Part shown: in pieces, positions 17,216 to 25,734 of the stretch
Layout: every line of letters begins with the position of its first letter
Position numbering within the stretch: position 1 is the stretch's first letter
Position numbers and translations under genes: made by a program
The notes under the pieces: generated by a model
What the model saw: only the letters and a program-made list of their open reading frames with translations
The model's database searches: none
Told to the model about the DNA's origin: nothing
Source of the DNA: Casp-actino8 sp001510335
GTDB taxonomy: Bacteria; Actinomycetota; Acidimicrobiia; Acidimicrobiales; Ilumatobacteraceae
Length of the DNA: 64,000 nt
Direction of reading: 5' to 3'
Assembly (NCBI GenBank): GCA_027729635.1
Contig: JAQCEM010000003.1
Coordinates: 26,417 to 90,416, forward strand

Positions 17216-19726
17216 TTAGGCGTATAAGAGTTTGTAACCAGTATTGCGCTGCGTGAGGGTGCGACCAAGCGGCGAGACCAAAGCACTGAAACTGTCTTCG
17301 CTCATCTTTTGTCCATGGTTGGCGCCGGCCGCACGACTGATGTTTTCATCCATCAATGTTCCACCGATGTCGTTGCAACCAGAACGCAGCAACTGTCGCG
17401 CGCCTTCAACACCAATCTTGACCCAACTCACTTGAACATTGTCAATGAGACCGTGATAGGCGATGCGACCAATGGCGTGCATCAAAATTGTCTCGCGGAA
17501 AGTTGGCCCGCGACGTGAACGCTTTTGCAGATAAATCGGCGAAGCCATGTGCACGAATGGCAATGGAATGAACTCGGTGAAGCCACCGGTGATCTTTTGC
17601 AGGTCGCGAGTACGAATCATGTGTCGGGCCCAGTGTTCGGGATGTTCAACGCTGCCGTACATGATCGTGATATTTGAGTGCAGGCCAATTTCGTGAGCAA
17701 CGCGATGGCACTCAAGCCATTCTTCAGTGTTCACCTTGTCGGGGCACAACACGGCACGAGCTTCATCATCAAGAATCTCGGCAGCAGTGCCGGGCAATGA
17801 AGCCAGTCCTACTTCTTTCATCTTGGTGAGGTAGGTCTTTAAGTCTTCACCGTTGCGCTTGGCGCCTTCAGTGATTTCTAAAGCCGTAAATCCATGCACG
17901 TGCATTTCGGGCACAGCATCTTTCACGGCTTGCGTGACATGCCAGTAATAGTCGCCATCAAAGTCGGGGTGAATACCGCCCTGCAAGGTGACTTCGGTGG
18001 CGCCCATATTCCAGGCTTCAACTGCACGTTGGGCGATGTCTTCAAGTGTGAGGAGATAGGGAGTGCCACGTAAGTTCAATGACAACGGTCCTTTAGAGAA
18101 TCCGCAGAACTTACATTTGAAGGTACAGACATTGGTGTAGTTGATATTGCGGTTATGAACCCAGGTGACTTGGTCGCCAACAGCAACTTCGCGCAGATGA
18201 TTGGCGTATTCGGCAATGGCCAATACTTCTGGTCCGCGAGAGCGGAATAGATCGATGATTTCTTGTTCACCAATTTCTTGGCCAGATCGATGACCCTCAA
18301 TGATTTCGTGAACGCGCGAACGCGGATCAATGGACGTGCGTGTGCCCGCAGCGATGATGGTCGGCGGCTTGTTGTTGCTACCGCTGTACCACTGGGTTGA
18401 ACGATGGCCAACGAGAACAACTTCGGCTCCGTCAAGCACGACATCAGCGGCCGTGACTTTTTCGGGCCAGATAGCACCCGGATCATCGCGGCCAAGTCCT
18501 TCGGCATCGGATCGATCAAGAATCGGGAAGCGCAGATTGACGTCGATCCACGGATTGTGATCAACGTTAAAACTGCGGGCCGGGTCGAGCGACAAGCTGA
18601 CGTCTTTGCTCACGATGTATTCGGGATACAGCGTGAGGCGCGGAGCCAACACCATTCCACGTGATTCGGTGACAGATTTCAAAATGTCAAGATCGGGCCA
18701 CGGACGTTCGGGGTTGACATGATCGGCGGTCACGGGCGAAACGCCGCCCCAATCGTCAATGCCAGCATCAAGTAACGGTGCGAAGTCATCGCTGAGGTTC
18801 GGTGGTGCTTGCAAGTGGATCTCGGGCGGAAGAATCAATCGTGCAACCGCGATTGACCACAAGAACTCATCGGTTGGGCAAGGATCTTCGTGTTGCATTC
18901 CCGTACGTGGCTTCGGCAAAAAGTTTTGCACGATGACTTCTTGTACATGACCGCGAATGTGACCTGATTTTTCAACAACTGCGTGTTTGTTGTGCGAATC
19001 ACGAATGGCAACGAGTGCAGCAATTCGGTCGGCGCGAGTTTCGCCGAGTCCGACCAAGATTCCGGTCGTAAACGGAATGTGTAGTTCTCCGGCGTAGTTA
19101 AGTGTTGCTAAACGACGTTCGGGATCTTTGTCTGGTGCGCCACGGTGACACGCCAAGTCATGGCGCAGCGTTTCGACCATCATTCCTTGGCTTGGTGAAT
19201 ACGGTCGCAAACTTGCGAGTTCGTCTTTGCTTAATGCACCAGCGTTGGCATGGGGGAGAAGGCCAGTTTCTTCAAGTACCAATTTGCACATTGCTGCGAG
19301 GTATTCAACGGTTGATGCATAACCGTGCTCGGTGAGCCAATCGCGCGCTACTTGGTATTTCTCTTCAGGTGCTTCGCCCAATGTGAAGAGAGCTTCGTGA
19401 CAACCGTTGCGGGCGCCTTGCTTGGCAATCTTCAACACTTCTTCTGGCGACAAGAACGGACTCTCGAGACGAGCAGGTGGTTGCGCAAAAGTGCAATAGC
19501 CACAACTGTCGCGGCACAACATCGTGAGTGGAATGAATACCTTGGGTGAGAACGTCACTCGAGTGCCATGGTGTGCATCGCGAATGGCGCGAGCACGAGC
19601 CATGAGTTCATCAAGCGGTGTATCAATCAACGCACGCAGATCTGCGGGGAGACCTTGGGGTTGAGTGAGGGTGATGCGGGGATCACCTGAATCGATCAGT
19701 TGTACATCTATGCGCTGGCGCGTCAC
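17216..19726 (-). CDS. fbiC: FO synthase (fused CofG/CofH radical SAM enzyme)
   Basis: FbiC makes FO, the deazaflavin chromophore of coenzyme F420, from tyrosine and 5-amino-6-ribitylamino-uracil. Two radical-SAM domains are fused. The CofG half has its 4Fe-4S motif CRDSCGYC at residues 71-78, and the CofH half has CTFKCKFC at 534-541. I start at GTG 19726 because AGAAGGG lies about 7 nt upstream; an in-frame TTG at 19783 would add 19 unlikely residues. This gives 836 residues, typical of actinobacterial FbiC. Its presence implies F420 use, in line with the LLM oxidoreductase at 51.9 kb. The gene upstream encodes a chorismate mutase fusion that could help tyrosine supply. Confidence 0.94.
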   Translation of the reverse strand: MTRQRIDVQLIDSGDPRITLTQPQGLPADLRALIDTPLDELMARARAIRDAHHGTRVTFSPKVFIPLTMLCRDSCGYCTFAQPPARLESPFLSPEEVLKIAKQGARNGCHEALFTLGEAPEEKYQVARDWLTEHGYASTVEYLAAMCKLVLEETGLLPHANAGALSKDELASLRPYSPSQGMMVETLRHDLACHRGAPDKDPERRLATLNYAGELHIPFTTGILVGLGETRADRIAALVAIRDSHNKHAVVEKSGHIRGHVQEVIVQNFLPKPRTGMQHEDPCPTDEFLWSIAVARLILPPEIHLQAPPNLSDDFAPLLDAGIDDWGGVSPVTADHVNPERPWPDLDILKSVTESRGMVLAPRLTLYPEYIVSKDVSLSLDPARSFNVDHNPWIDVNLRFPILDRSDAEGLGRDDPGAIWPEKVTAADVVLDGAEVVLVGHRSTQWYSGSNNKPPTIIAAGTRTSIDPRSRVHEIIEGHRSGQEIGEQEIIDLFRSRGPEVLAIAEYANHLREVAVGDQVTWVHNRNINYTNVCTFKCKFCGFSKGPLSLNLRGTPYLLTLEDIAQRAVEAWNMGATEVTLQGGIHPDFDGDYYWHVTQAVKDAVPEMHVHGFTALEITEGAKRNGEDLKTYLTKMKEVGLASLPGTAAEILDDEARAVLCPDKVNTEEWLECHRVAHEIGLHSNITIMYGSVEHPEHWARHMIRTRDLQKITGGFTEFIPLPFVHMASPIYLQKRSRRGPTFRETILMHAIGRIAYHGLIDNVQVSWVKIGVEGARQLLRSGCNDIGGTLMDENISRAAGANHGQKMSEDSFSALVSPLGRTLTQRNTGYKLLYA

Positions 19727-19742
19727 GGGGAAGACCCTTCTG

Positions 19743-19755
19743 TGAGAAATTCTCA
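19743..19755. promoter_or_regulatory. Palindrome before fbiC
   Basis: TGAGAAATTCTCA is a perfect 13-nt dyad (6-bp arms around one A), ending 16 bp before the GTG start of fbiC and just ahead of its ribosome binding site. It may be an operator or simply an AT-rich leader element. No regulator is identified. Confidence 0.3.
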
Positions 19756-19843
19756 ATTTTTGCCAGCGCACAACGAGGGCCAAACGGATGCGAGAGAGCC
19801 ATCAGGTCCCGGTAACTGTCGTGCGAGATCAGACTAGTGGTCG

Positions 19844-20629
19844 TCAGTGAGTTTTGAACGACTCAAGAATGTTTTGCGTTGCTACCCCGACCCGGTGGCC
19901 AGTGCGGGCAATAAAGCCCAATTGCACTCCCGATTCGGAATCGCGAATCGTGAAGAACTGCTCGTGGCCATGTTCGTCAATCACGATGGGCGAGAGGTCG
20001 CTGCCGGCTGCCTTTAAGGTGGCGTGGGCGTAGCCAGCGTTGAGGACTTCGATGGCCACGTGGTGGACTCCGCTGCCGTGTTCGGCGAGGTATTTGGCGA
20101 CATCTGGGCCGGCTTCGGGGCCGACCAAGACCAAAGTGACGCCTCCGGCGCTGAGGGCGGCAATTCCTGGAGATTGGTGGGCCGGCGTTCCGGTATGAAA
20201 GCCGAATTGCTGGGTGAGGGCGGTCGTGGCCTGAGCCAGGTCTGTGACCGCGATGACCACATGGTCAACACGGCTCGAGACGGTGTCAATGGCCGAGCGG
20301 ATTCCTTCGGGTGAGGCAGTTTTTTCGGGTGGGCCGTCGGCGCGACGACCAGCAATTTCTATGCGATGGGTCTCGCTCAGGACGACCCGCATGATGTCTT
20401 CGGCGAAATCGGGGTCGATTCCCCGATCAATGGCGTATTGGCGTCGGGTAGTCACGACATTGCGGACCCGATCGGGCTGAATGATGGGCGTATCGCTGGT
20501 CTCTTTGATGCGAGCGACTTCGTGGCAGATGTTGATTCGTTCGGCCAGAACGTCGAGAAGCCGCCGATCGAGTTCGTCGATACGTTGACGCAGGGCCAAG
20601 AGTTCGGGCGACGGATCGGCGGATGACAT
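19844..20629 (-). CDS. Chorismate mutase (AroQ type) fused to a VOC-fold domain
   Basis: Residues 1-95 form an all-helical AroQ chorismate mutase domain: LLALRQRIDELDRRLLDVLAERI, VARIKE, then QPDRVRNVV and DIMRVVLSETHRIE. Residues about 120-250 are a glyoxalase/VOC domain resembling the N-terminal half of 4-hydroxyphenylpyruvate dioxygenase (VDHVVIAVTDLAQAT, GSGVHHVAIEVLNA, FFTIRDSESGVQLGFI). Chorismate mutase makes prephenate, the precursor of phenylalanine and tyrosine. The VOC part may bind a ligand such as a prephenate-derived keto acid; two metal-site His are visible but the third ligand looks like Gln. The protein has 261 residues. It lies 117 nt upstream of fbiC on the same strand. The fusion is uncommon and its exact role is unknown. 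Confidence 0.75.
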   Translation of the reverse strand: MSSADPSPELLALRQRIDELDRRLLDVLAERINICHEVARIKETSDTPIIQPDRVRNVVTTRRQYAIDRGIDPDFAEDIMRVVLSETHRIEIAGRRADGPPEKTASPEGIRSAIDTVSSRVDHVVIAVTDLAQATTALTQQFGFHTGTPAHQSPGIAALSAGGVTLVLVGPEAGPDVAKYLAEHGSGVHHVAIEVLNAGYAHATLKAAGSDLSPIVIDEHGHEQFFTIRDSESGVQLGFIARTGHRVGVATQNILESFKTH

Positions 20630-20758
20630 CTAGGCAAAGGTATCAGTTGGGCGGTCGGGCAACTTGGTTCGTTTGGCGGTCATTACTTCAAGTCGTTCGG
20701 TGCCACCGTCAACTTTGTAGCCACGAGCTTCGAGTTGTAACTTTTCGTGGCCCGTCAG
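20630..20758 (-). CDS. Possible 42-residue coupled ORF or 3' gene remnant
   Basis: A frame with protein-like composition (HEKLQLEARGYKVDGGTE, then LPDRPTDTFA) exactly fills the space between the lipoprotein gene and the chorismate mutase fusion. It can begin at CTG 20758, which overlaps the upstream TGA as CTGA, and its TAG abuts the ATG of the next gene with no spacer. There is no ATG until codon 26. Either it is a small translationally coupled protein with a CTG start, or the 3' end of an older gene truncated when the lipoprotein gene arrived. I do not recognise the sequence. Confidence 0.3.
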   Translation of the reverse strand: MTGHEKLQLEARGYKVDGGTERLEVMTAKRTKLPDRPTDTFA

Positions 20759-21450
20759 TTAACGCTCGCCCTAATTGATGAGATCGCTATTTCAAATGGG
20801 CCGACTTGTTTATCAAGCAGGTAAAAACCAAGCTGACCGATGGTGGTGGTGTCTATGGGAGCGGCGTTCGGAATCACCGAGAGTCGCCAATCAACGGATT
20901 CAAAGTCGGCGAGTGGCAAGACATAGTCCTGTTCAACATCGGCGACTGTCGTGAAACGCTGGATGTAACGAGTGTTGTCATAGTTTCTGATTTGCATGAG
21001 ATAGGTCTTCCCATCTCCTCGGGCTGTCACGACGATGGCCTCGGCCCCTGACATCAGCGTTGGTAGTTGGTCATTGATCGGCCCGAAGGTTGAGGTGAAT
21101 CCGCCGTTGTTGTCGAGCGACAAGTTGCCCGTGAAAACCAATTGCCCATCAACCCAGGTGGTGGCGCTATCGGACACCCCGCCCATGACGGTGTCATTTT
21201 GGTTGAACCAATCAGAAGTTTCATCTTGATTGCTGAAGTCAAACAAGACCGTTGAAGTTGGATCAGGTATGGACGTTGTTGGTGGCAATGTTGATGTGGT
21301 CGCAACGCTTGTTGCGACTGCGGTTGTTGTGGCGTTTGATTGGACGCTCGACGGCGCCACCGAAGACGTTGATTCATCACCACTTGAGCCGCACGCGACA
21401 ACGAACGAGATTCCGAGTAGGACTGTCATCAATGTGAGTCGCTTTGACAT
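20755..21450 (-). CDS. Secreted lipoprotein with CIA30 domain
   Basis: A lipoprotein signal peptide (hydrophobic run ending VVAC, Cys20) is followed by a Ser/Thr-rich linker of about 45 residues. A CIA30 domain (Pfam NADH:ubiquinone oxidoreductase intermediate-associated protein 30) then begins near residue 68. Diagnostic stretches are FDFSNQDETSDWFNQNDTVMGGVSDS, FTGNLSLDNNGGFTSTFG and the final VGPFEIAISSIRAS. The fold is a carbohydrate-binding-like beta sandwich. In mitochondria CIA30 aids complex I assembly; the role of exported bacterial versions is unknown. The protein has 231 residues. The divergent side carries no gene for 66 nt before the pentapeptide protein's stop. Confidence 0.8.
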   Translation of the reverse strand: MSKRLTLMTVLLGISFVVACGSSGDESTSSVAPSSVQSNATTTAVATSVATTSTLPPTTSIPDPTSTVLFDFSNQDETSDWFNQNDTVMGGVSDSATTWVDGQLVFTGNLSLDNNGGFTSTFGPINDQLPTLMSGAEAIVVTARGDGKTYLMQIRNYDNTRYIQRFTTVADVEQDYVLPLADFESVDWRLSVIPNAAPIDTTTIGQLGFYLLDKQVGPFEIAISSIRASVN

Positions 21451-21516
21451 ACCAGACGGTCTAGCACCGATCTCACGGATAATTCACGGTGAGCTGTCTG
21501 GAATTTGGATCTAGGC

Positions 21517-22080
21517 TCAACTTTTCGCTGGCCCTAAATCCAAGTCAGGATTGAATCCTTTGAGGTACGTGTAGAAATCAACATCACCTGTTGTGGTGGT
21601 GTTCAACATCTTTGCTATCCACATGTTGGCCTGTGAAATGTCAGCGCCAACTATGTTCGCTCCAGTCAAGTTCGCGTTCGTGAAATTGGTTCCATTGACA
21701 ATCGCATCGCGCAGTTGCGCAAAAACCAATTGCGCATCAGTGAAGTCGGCACCTGACAAATTCGCGCCTCGCAAGTTCGCTCCGTTCAGCCAAGCACCGC
21801 GGAAGTTCGCTCCTCGTAGGTCGAAGCCTTCTAGTTGAGCACCACCAAGATCTTGCCCAGATAGGTCGCAGCCTGGTCCGATGAGAATGTTGATCGTACT
21901 CTCGATAGAAATCTGCTCACCCGATTTGGTCCGTTTAATACGGCGAATAACAATGTGGCGTTGCTCAATCAGAGCCTTGTCATTTTCGGCTGGTTGCACA
22001 GTCTCGTAATGAACAAGCCGGGGTTTGCTCTCGACCCAATCTTCAATAAAGCGTTTGATCGCGCTGATGAAGTCACTCAT
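21517..22080 (-). CDS. Pentapeptide-repeat protein
   Basis: A 187-residue cytoplasmic protein. After about 75 non-repeat residues, A(D/N)LXX pentapeptides run from GCDLSGQDLGGAQLEGFDLRGANF through ANLRGANLSGADFTDAQL to NADLTGANI-like repeats near residue 155, about 15 units, forming a right-handed quadrilateral helix. Some such proteins shield gyrase from quinolones or toxins, but most have no known role, and nothing here points to gyrase. I choose the ATG at 22080 because GGAGG lies 5-10 nt before it; an upstream GTG would add 10 residues. The C-terminal 30 residues leave the repeat. Confidence 0.85.
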   Translation of the reverse strand: MSDFISAIKRFIEDWVESKPRLVHYETVQPAENDKALIEQRHIVIRRIKRTKSGEQISIESTINILIGPGCDLSGQDLGGAQLEGFDLRGANFRGAWLNGANLRGANLSGADFTDAQLVFAQLRDAIVNGTNFTNANLTGANIVGADISQANMWIAKMLNTTTTGDVDFYTYLKGFNPDLDLGPAKS

Positions 22081-22393
22081 GATTTCCTCCATTGATCCCA
22101 GCGTTGCCACCTTTTCCTATTGGACGGTTGGCGGATCGTCAGCGGGCTGGGTCCCTCGGATCCTCTAAATGGACAAAACGAACCATATCGGATGCCGAAC
22201 CAGCCTGTCGCCCGATTATTCACACTGAAAAGTGCCTACTTACGAAACCTTTCCAAACTCTGCCATACCCCTTCTTTACGGTCCTGTTCGTCCGGCTGTC
22301 CAAAGATTTTTCAGAAATCTGGTCACAACGGTCAACAGTTCGGCTCTAGCCGACACTGCTACTTAGAACGCACGCACAGGAAGGCAGACCTCA
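22081..22393. other. Intergenic region with short dyads, no gene seen
   Basis: A gap of 313 bp between the divergent pentapeptide-repeat gene and the small plus-strand gene at 22394. Open frames in it have unconvincing composition. It contains AGATTT/AAATCT arms at 22304-22320 and the dyad TCGGCT-CT-AGCCGA at 22340-22353, about 40 bp before the next ATG. It probably holds promoters for both genes; I cannot fix -10/-35 boxes with confidence. Confidence 0.5.
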
Positions 22394-22708
22394 ATGCGCA
22401 GACATCATCGTCAGACCCATCGATATAGCGGTTGTTCCGCCCAGGCAATGACCCCCGAAGAAAACGAAGAGTTGCTCGACCGTTTTCTTGAGAGTCTCAA
22501 CAACAAAATCGACGCCGAAGAATTGGCGCGCCGTGATCTGCCGCACGGAGTCTTAGCCGCATCTGCCGACGGCGGAATCCCATCTGTCTACGGCCCGTTC
22601 ACAAACTCGATTGAAGCTGCTGCGTTTGCGCGCCAACTCGAACAAAAACTTGGGGCACTTGATAACAACGTGCACTTCCAAGTCATCCCCATCGACAGCC
22701 CCGAATAG
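22394..22708 (+). CDS. Small conserved-looking hypothetical protein
   Basis: A 104-residue soluble protein of unknown function. A basic, His-rich lead (MRRHHRQTHRYSG) precedes an acidic helix (TPEENEELLDRFLESLNN), then a beta/alpha segment VYGPFTNSIEAAAFARQLEQKL and a final strand FQVIPIDSPE. The last part looks like a small ferredoxin-like or WYL-adjacent fold, but I do not recognise a family. AGGAAGG at 22378-22384 supports the ATG at 22394. An internal ATG at 22448 would remove the His-rich lead. It converges with the LuxR regulator gene, separated by a perfect inverted repeat. Confidence 0.65.
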   Translation: MRRHHRQTHRYSGCSAQAMTPEENEELLDRFLESLNNKIDAEELARRDLPHGVLAASADGGIPSVYGPFTNSIEAAAFARQLEQKLGALDNNVHFQVIPIDSPE

Positions 22709-22719
22709 ATCAGTTGTTG

Positions 22720-22766
22720 TTCTGGTGCAGAATCGTTGCGGAAAACGTCACAATTCTGCACCAGAA
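22720..22766. repeat. Perfect 14-bp inverted repeat between convergent genes
   Basis: TTCTGGTGCAGAAT at 22720-22733 and its exact complement ATTCTGCACCAGAA at 22753-22766 with a 19-nt spacer, between the small gene ending at 22708 and the LuxR gene ending at 22782. No T-run follows on either strand, so it is not a standard intrinsic terminator. Part of the arm (CTGCACCAGAA) recurs at 25886-25896, and TTCTGGTG recurs in another inverted repeat at 32150. Confidence 0.75.
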
Positions 22767-22781
22767 GCACGATGGGGATGG

Positions 22782-25622
22782 CTAGTTATTGAGGATGACT
22801 TCGCCGTTACTGATTGCACGGGCCAGATCTAAACGTGATCGACAATTGGTCTTTTGATAAATGCGGGTCAGGTACACCTCAATAGTTTTGATGCTGTAGT
22901 GAAGTGCGTTCGCAATTTCTTTGTTACTGAAACCTTGGGCAACTAATCCAGCGATTGATGTCTCAGATTCAGTCAGTCCACTATCAGATTCGATGATTTT
23001 GCGTGGTGCCGCAATTCCACGGCTACGCATGTGCTGGGCAGTCTTCTGCTTTAAGGGGACCGCTTGGAGCTGTTCAAATATTTGGAATGCGGTATGAAGA
23101 TGAACCTGGGGTTCATCGCCAAATCTGCCTGCTAAAAGATGAGCACGACCGAGATACAACATCAAATCATGTTGCTCAGCGATTTCTATTGCTTGCAGCG
23201 CAGCATCTACATCTTCAAAAGCTTCCGCTCGACACAGCAATGCAACAATTTTTCGAAGTATTGAATGTGACACCTGCGCAAGTGCCTCGGCCTCTCCAGC
23301 CCATTTTTGTGCGGCAGAGCGGTCGTTGTCTAAGAGGCAAACTTCAACGAGTAAGTCGAGGGCTCCAATCATGGAATCACCGAACCCACTTTGCAGTGAC
23401 TTTGTTGCTCGGTCTTCTAATGATTGTCGGGCGCTTTTGAGGTTGCCATTTCGTATCGCTGCTTTATCGGCAGAATTAGCGAGGGCGAATTGCATTGTTT
23501 GTATCGGAGGGTTGACCGATGACAGTAGTTCTTGTGCTTGACGTATTTCTCCTCGTTCAATTAAGACGTCCGCAATAACTGATTTGATGTGACCTTCAGA
23601 AATATTGGTCTGATAGTGGTTCATGTACCAAAGCACATCGTCTGCCAGCGCTAAACCTTCATCCCATTTTCCTGCATAAGTAAGTAAGGAAGTTTTAGCG
23701 ACCTCAATTTGACAACCGATACTTAAGGTATGTGGATTTTCGTTCAGCTCTTCAAATGATTTGATCTCCGAAAGAGAAGCTGGGATATCGCCGAGTGAGT
23801 AGTAGGCGAGAGCCAAGGTTCCTGATATTGCTTGTTTGGCGCGAACGTTTGCGTCCTGTTTGATTTCTTGCAGCGATTTTGCATGAATTTGAGCCGTGGA
23901 GTGATCAACCAACAACATTGAGTTCAAAAGATCATGAGAGAGAACAACACTAAGATCAGATATCGGCAAAGAAGCACCCGGCGGAATATGCGCAAACGAT
24001 GATTCGTCAATTCTTCCGGTGTTCGTCAGAAAGTGCGACCGTTGAGCAAGCAGCGATACAGAAAGTTCGCGACCAGAACTTTCCTCGTCGTCAATGATTG
24101 AGATCGCCGAACTGAGATTCCCCGATATGTAGAGGCAGTTGACTGTGTCGGCCAGTGTTCGTGAGCGAGATGGGCCAGCTGCTAATACTTTGAGTGCCTC
24201 TATCGCTATCGAAGCAGATTCAGATGGTCGCGATGCGATGAAAAGCCAACGAGCTTGTAGCGAGAGCAATTCGGCCCACTGTTGAGTTCCTTGTTGTACG
24301 AGGCTTGCGGCTTGTCCAAACCACTGTGCTGCGACGAGTGGTGCGGTGTTGCCAGCGGCATGACCAGCTTCACTAAGAATCTGAATGCACTCAGGATCAC
24401 CAGGGTCCGAACTTTCAACCATATGTGTTGCTAATTCGGCGATGTCTACAACAGCGCCTCGTCGTCGGTCATCCATCAACTGATTGGCGATTGAACGATG
24501 AAAACGTCGCTGTTCGGCTGGCCCGATGTCGTCGTAAAGCGCGTCGCGAAGAATGCTGTGAGCGAATTGAAACTCGTGTTTGCCGAGTGGAATCAAAATC
24601 TGGGCCACCACAAGTCGATCAAAACTTGAGGTGACTTCGTCTTCCGAAAGACTGGAGAGGCTAGCGATGAGTGGAAGTAGTCGTAGTGAAATCCGACGAA
24701 AAACAGAAAGAACTCTGGCAACCTGAGTATCGGCACTTCCAATTTCAAAGAAACGGTGAATGATGGCTGTTTCTGGATGAGGTAGTTGGGCATCGTCAAC
24801 GAGTCGCGCGATAGAACCCGAGAGATCAATACGGTGCGAGTTCATAAGTAGGCGTGTGGACTCGATGGCGAAAAATGGATTGCCATTACTTGTAGTTTCA
24901 ACGATTGTGACTAAGTCTTCATTCGGACTAGTTGACAACATCCCTTTGATCATTGAGCGGATTTCAGATTTACCAAGTGGGTGTAAGTCAATGACTTGAT
25001 TGTGATCATCGCTTTGAAACTGCTGAATCATGTGCGCGATGTCTTGATTCTGATACTCGGCTTGGTTACGAAGAGTGGCGATAAAGAGAATTCGTGAATG
25101 TGATAACTGACGAGAGAGCATGGCGAACAAAGCCACCGAATCAGCGTCGGCGAGATGAATGTCATCGCAGGAAATCACGATTGGTGATAGGCGTGCTAAC
25201 TCGCGCAAGATCGATGTCGCGAGTCCGAGAACATCTTGAGGCTCCCTCGCACGTGACTTTTTGGTGGTAATTCCTGAAGTCTTTTCCAGGAGAGTTTTGA
25301 GATCTCTCGATGACTGAATGACCAGTTCACTTTCAATGTGTAGTGGTTGAAGAAACTCGTTCACCAGCGAATAGGGGATTCCGCGGTCAAAGCGACCGGC
25401 TCGGCCATTGAGACAGATTGCCCCCATTGATTCGGTTCGTTCCAATACAACTTCGGCAAGGCGTGACTTCCCTATTCCTCCTGCCCCTCGTATGACGACG
25501 CTTGACGCTTGGCCCGCTTCAACTTGTTTGAAGACATCGAGAATGCGGGCAATTTCGTGGTCGCGTCCCACCATTTGCGGCGTGAGGAGGGGCAATGCCG
25601 GGAATTGACGAACCGGGGACAT
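22782..25622 (-). CDS. Large STAND-ATPase LuxR-family transcriptional regulator
   Basis: A 946-residue regulator. An N-terminal AAA/STAND ATPase has Walker A in VVIRGAGGIGKSRLAEV near residue 50 and Walker B in SPIVISCDDIHLADADS near residue 155. A long alpha-helical, TPR-like middle region (about 350-850) follows, and a C-terminal LuxR helix-turn-helix is seen in LTESETSIAGLVAQGFSNKEIANALHYSIKTIEVYLTRIY. Such LAL/MalT-like proteins bind a small inducer in the helical region and activate catabolic operons with ATP. I use ATG 25622; a GTG three codons earlier is possible. It is divergent from the importer genes and probably controls them. The inducer is unknown. Confidence 0.88.
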   Translation of the reverse strand: MSPVRQFPALPLLTPQMVGRDHEIARILDVFKQVEAGQASSVVIRGAGGIGKSRLAEVVLERTESMGAICLNGRAGRFDRGIPYSLVNEFLQPLHIESELVIQSSRDLKTLLEKTSGITTKKSRAREPQDVLGLATSILRELARLSPIVISCDDIHLADADSVALFAMLSRQLSHSRILFIATLRNQAEYQNQDIAHMIQQFQSDDHNQVIDLHPLGKSEIRSMIKGMLSTSPNEDLVTIVETTSNGNPFFAIESTRLLMNSHRIDLSGSIARLVDDAQLPHPETAIIHRFFEIGSADTQVARVLSVFRRISLRLLPLIASLSSLSEDEVTSSFDRLVVAQILIPLGKHEFQFAHSILRDALYDDIGPAEQRRFHRSIANQLMDDRRRGAVVDIAELATHMVESSDPGDPECIQILSEAGHAAGNTAPLVAAQWFGQAASLVQQGTQQWAELLSLQARWLFIASRPSESASIAIEALKVLAAGPSRSRTLADTVNCLYISGNLSSAISIIDDEESSGRELSVSLLAQRSHFLTNTGRIDESSFAHIPPGASLPISDLSVVLSHDLLNSMLLVDHSTAQIHAKSLQEIKQDANVRAKQAISGTLALAYYSLGDIPASLSEIKSFEELNENPHTLSIGCQIEVAKTSLLTYAGKWDEGLALADDVLWYMNHYQTNISEGHIKSVIADVLIERGEIRQAQELLSSVNPPIQTMQFALANSADKAAIRNGNLKSARQSLEDRATKSLQSGFGDSMIGALDLLVEVCLLDNDRSAAQKWAGEAEALAQVSHSILRKIVALLCRAEAFEDVDAALQAIEIAEQHDLMLYLGRAHLLAGRFGDEPQVHLHTAFQIFEQLQAVPLKQKTAQHMRSRGIAAPRKIIESDSGLTESETSIAGLVAQGFSNKEIANALHYSIKTIEVYLTRIYQKTNCRSRLDLARAISNGEVILNN

Positions 25623-25646
25623 TGGAAACACTCTATTTCACCCAGA

Positions 25647-25678
25647 CCACCAGGTAGTAGGGGAACCCCTACTGGTGG
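25647..25678. promoter_or_regulatory. Nested palindrome in the luxR/importer divergent region
   Basis: GTAGGGG-AA-CCCCTAC at 25657-25672 is a perfect 16-nt palindrome. It sits inside wider arms CCACCAG (25647-25653) and CTGGTGG (25672-25678), one base shared. It starts 25 bp upstream of the regulator's ATG and about 57 bp before the small gene at 25735. Its place and symmetry suit a regulator operator; as RNA it would also form a strong hairpin in either transcript. Confidence 0.6.
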
Positions 25679-25734
25679 CGCAGGAAGAGGGGGAGAATGA
25701 TGATTTCGGGGCAGTGAAGGAAGGGGAGAGCAGC

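Noticed and set aside
22092..22428. Open frames on the plus strand in the gap before 22394
   Set aside because: Unusual composition, no ribosome binding site, and they overlap a likely promoter region.
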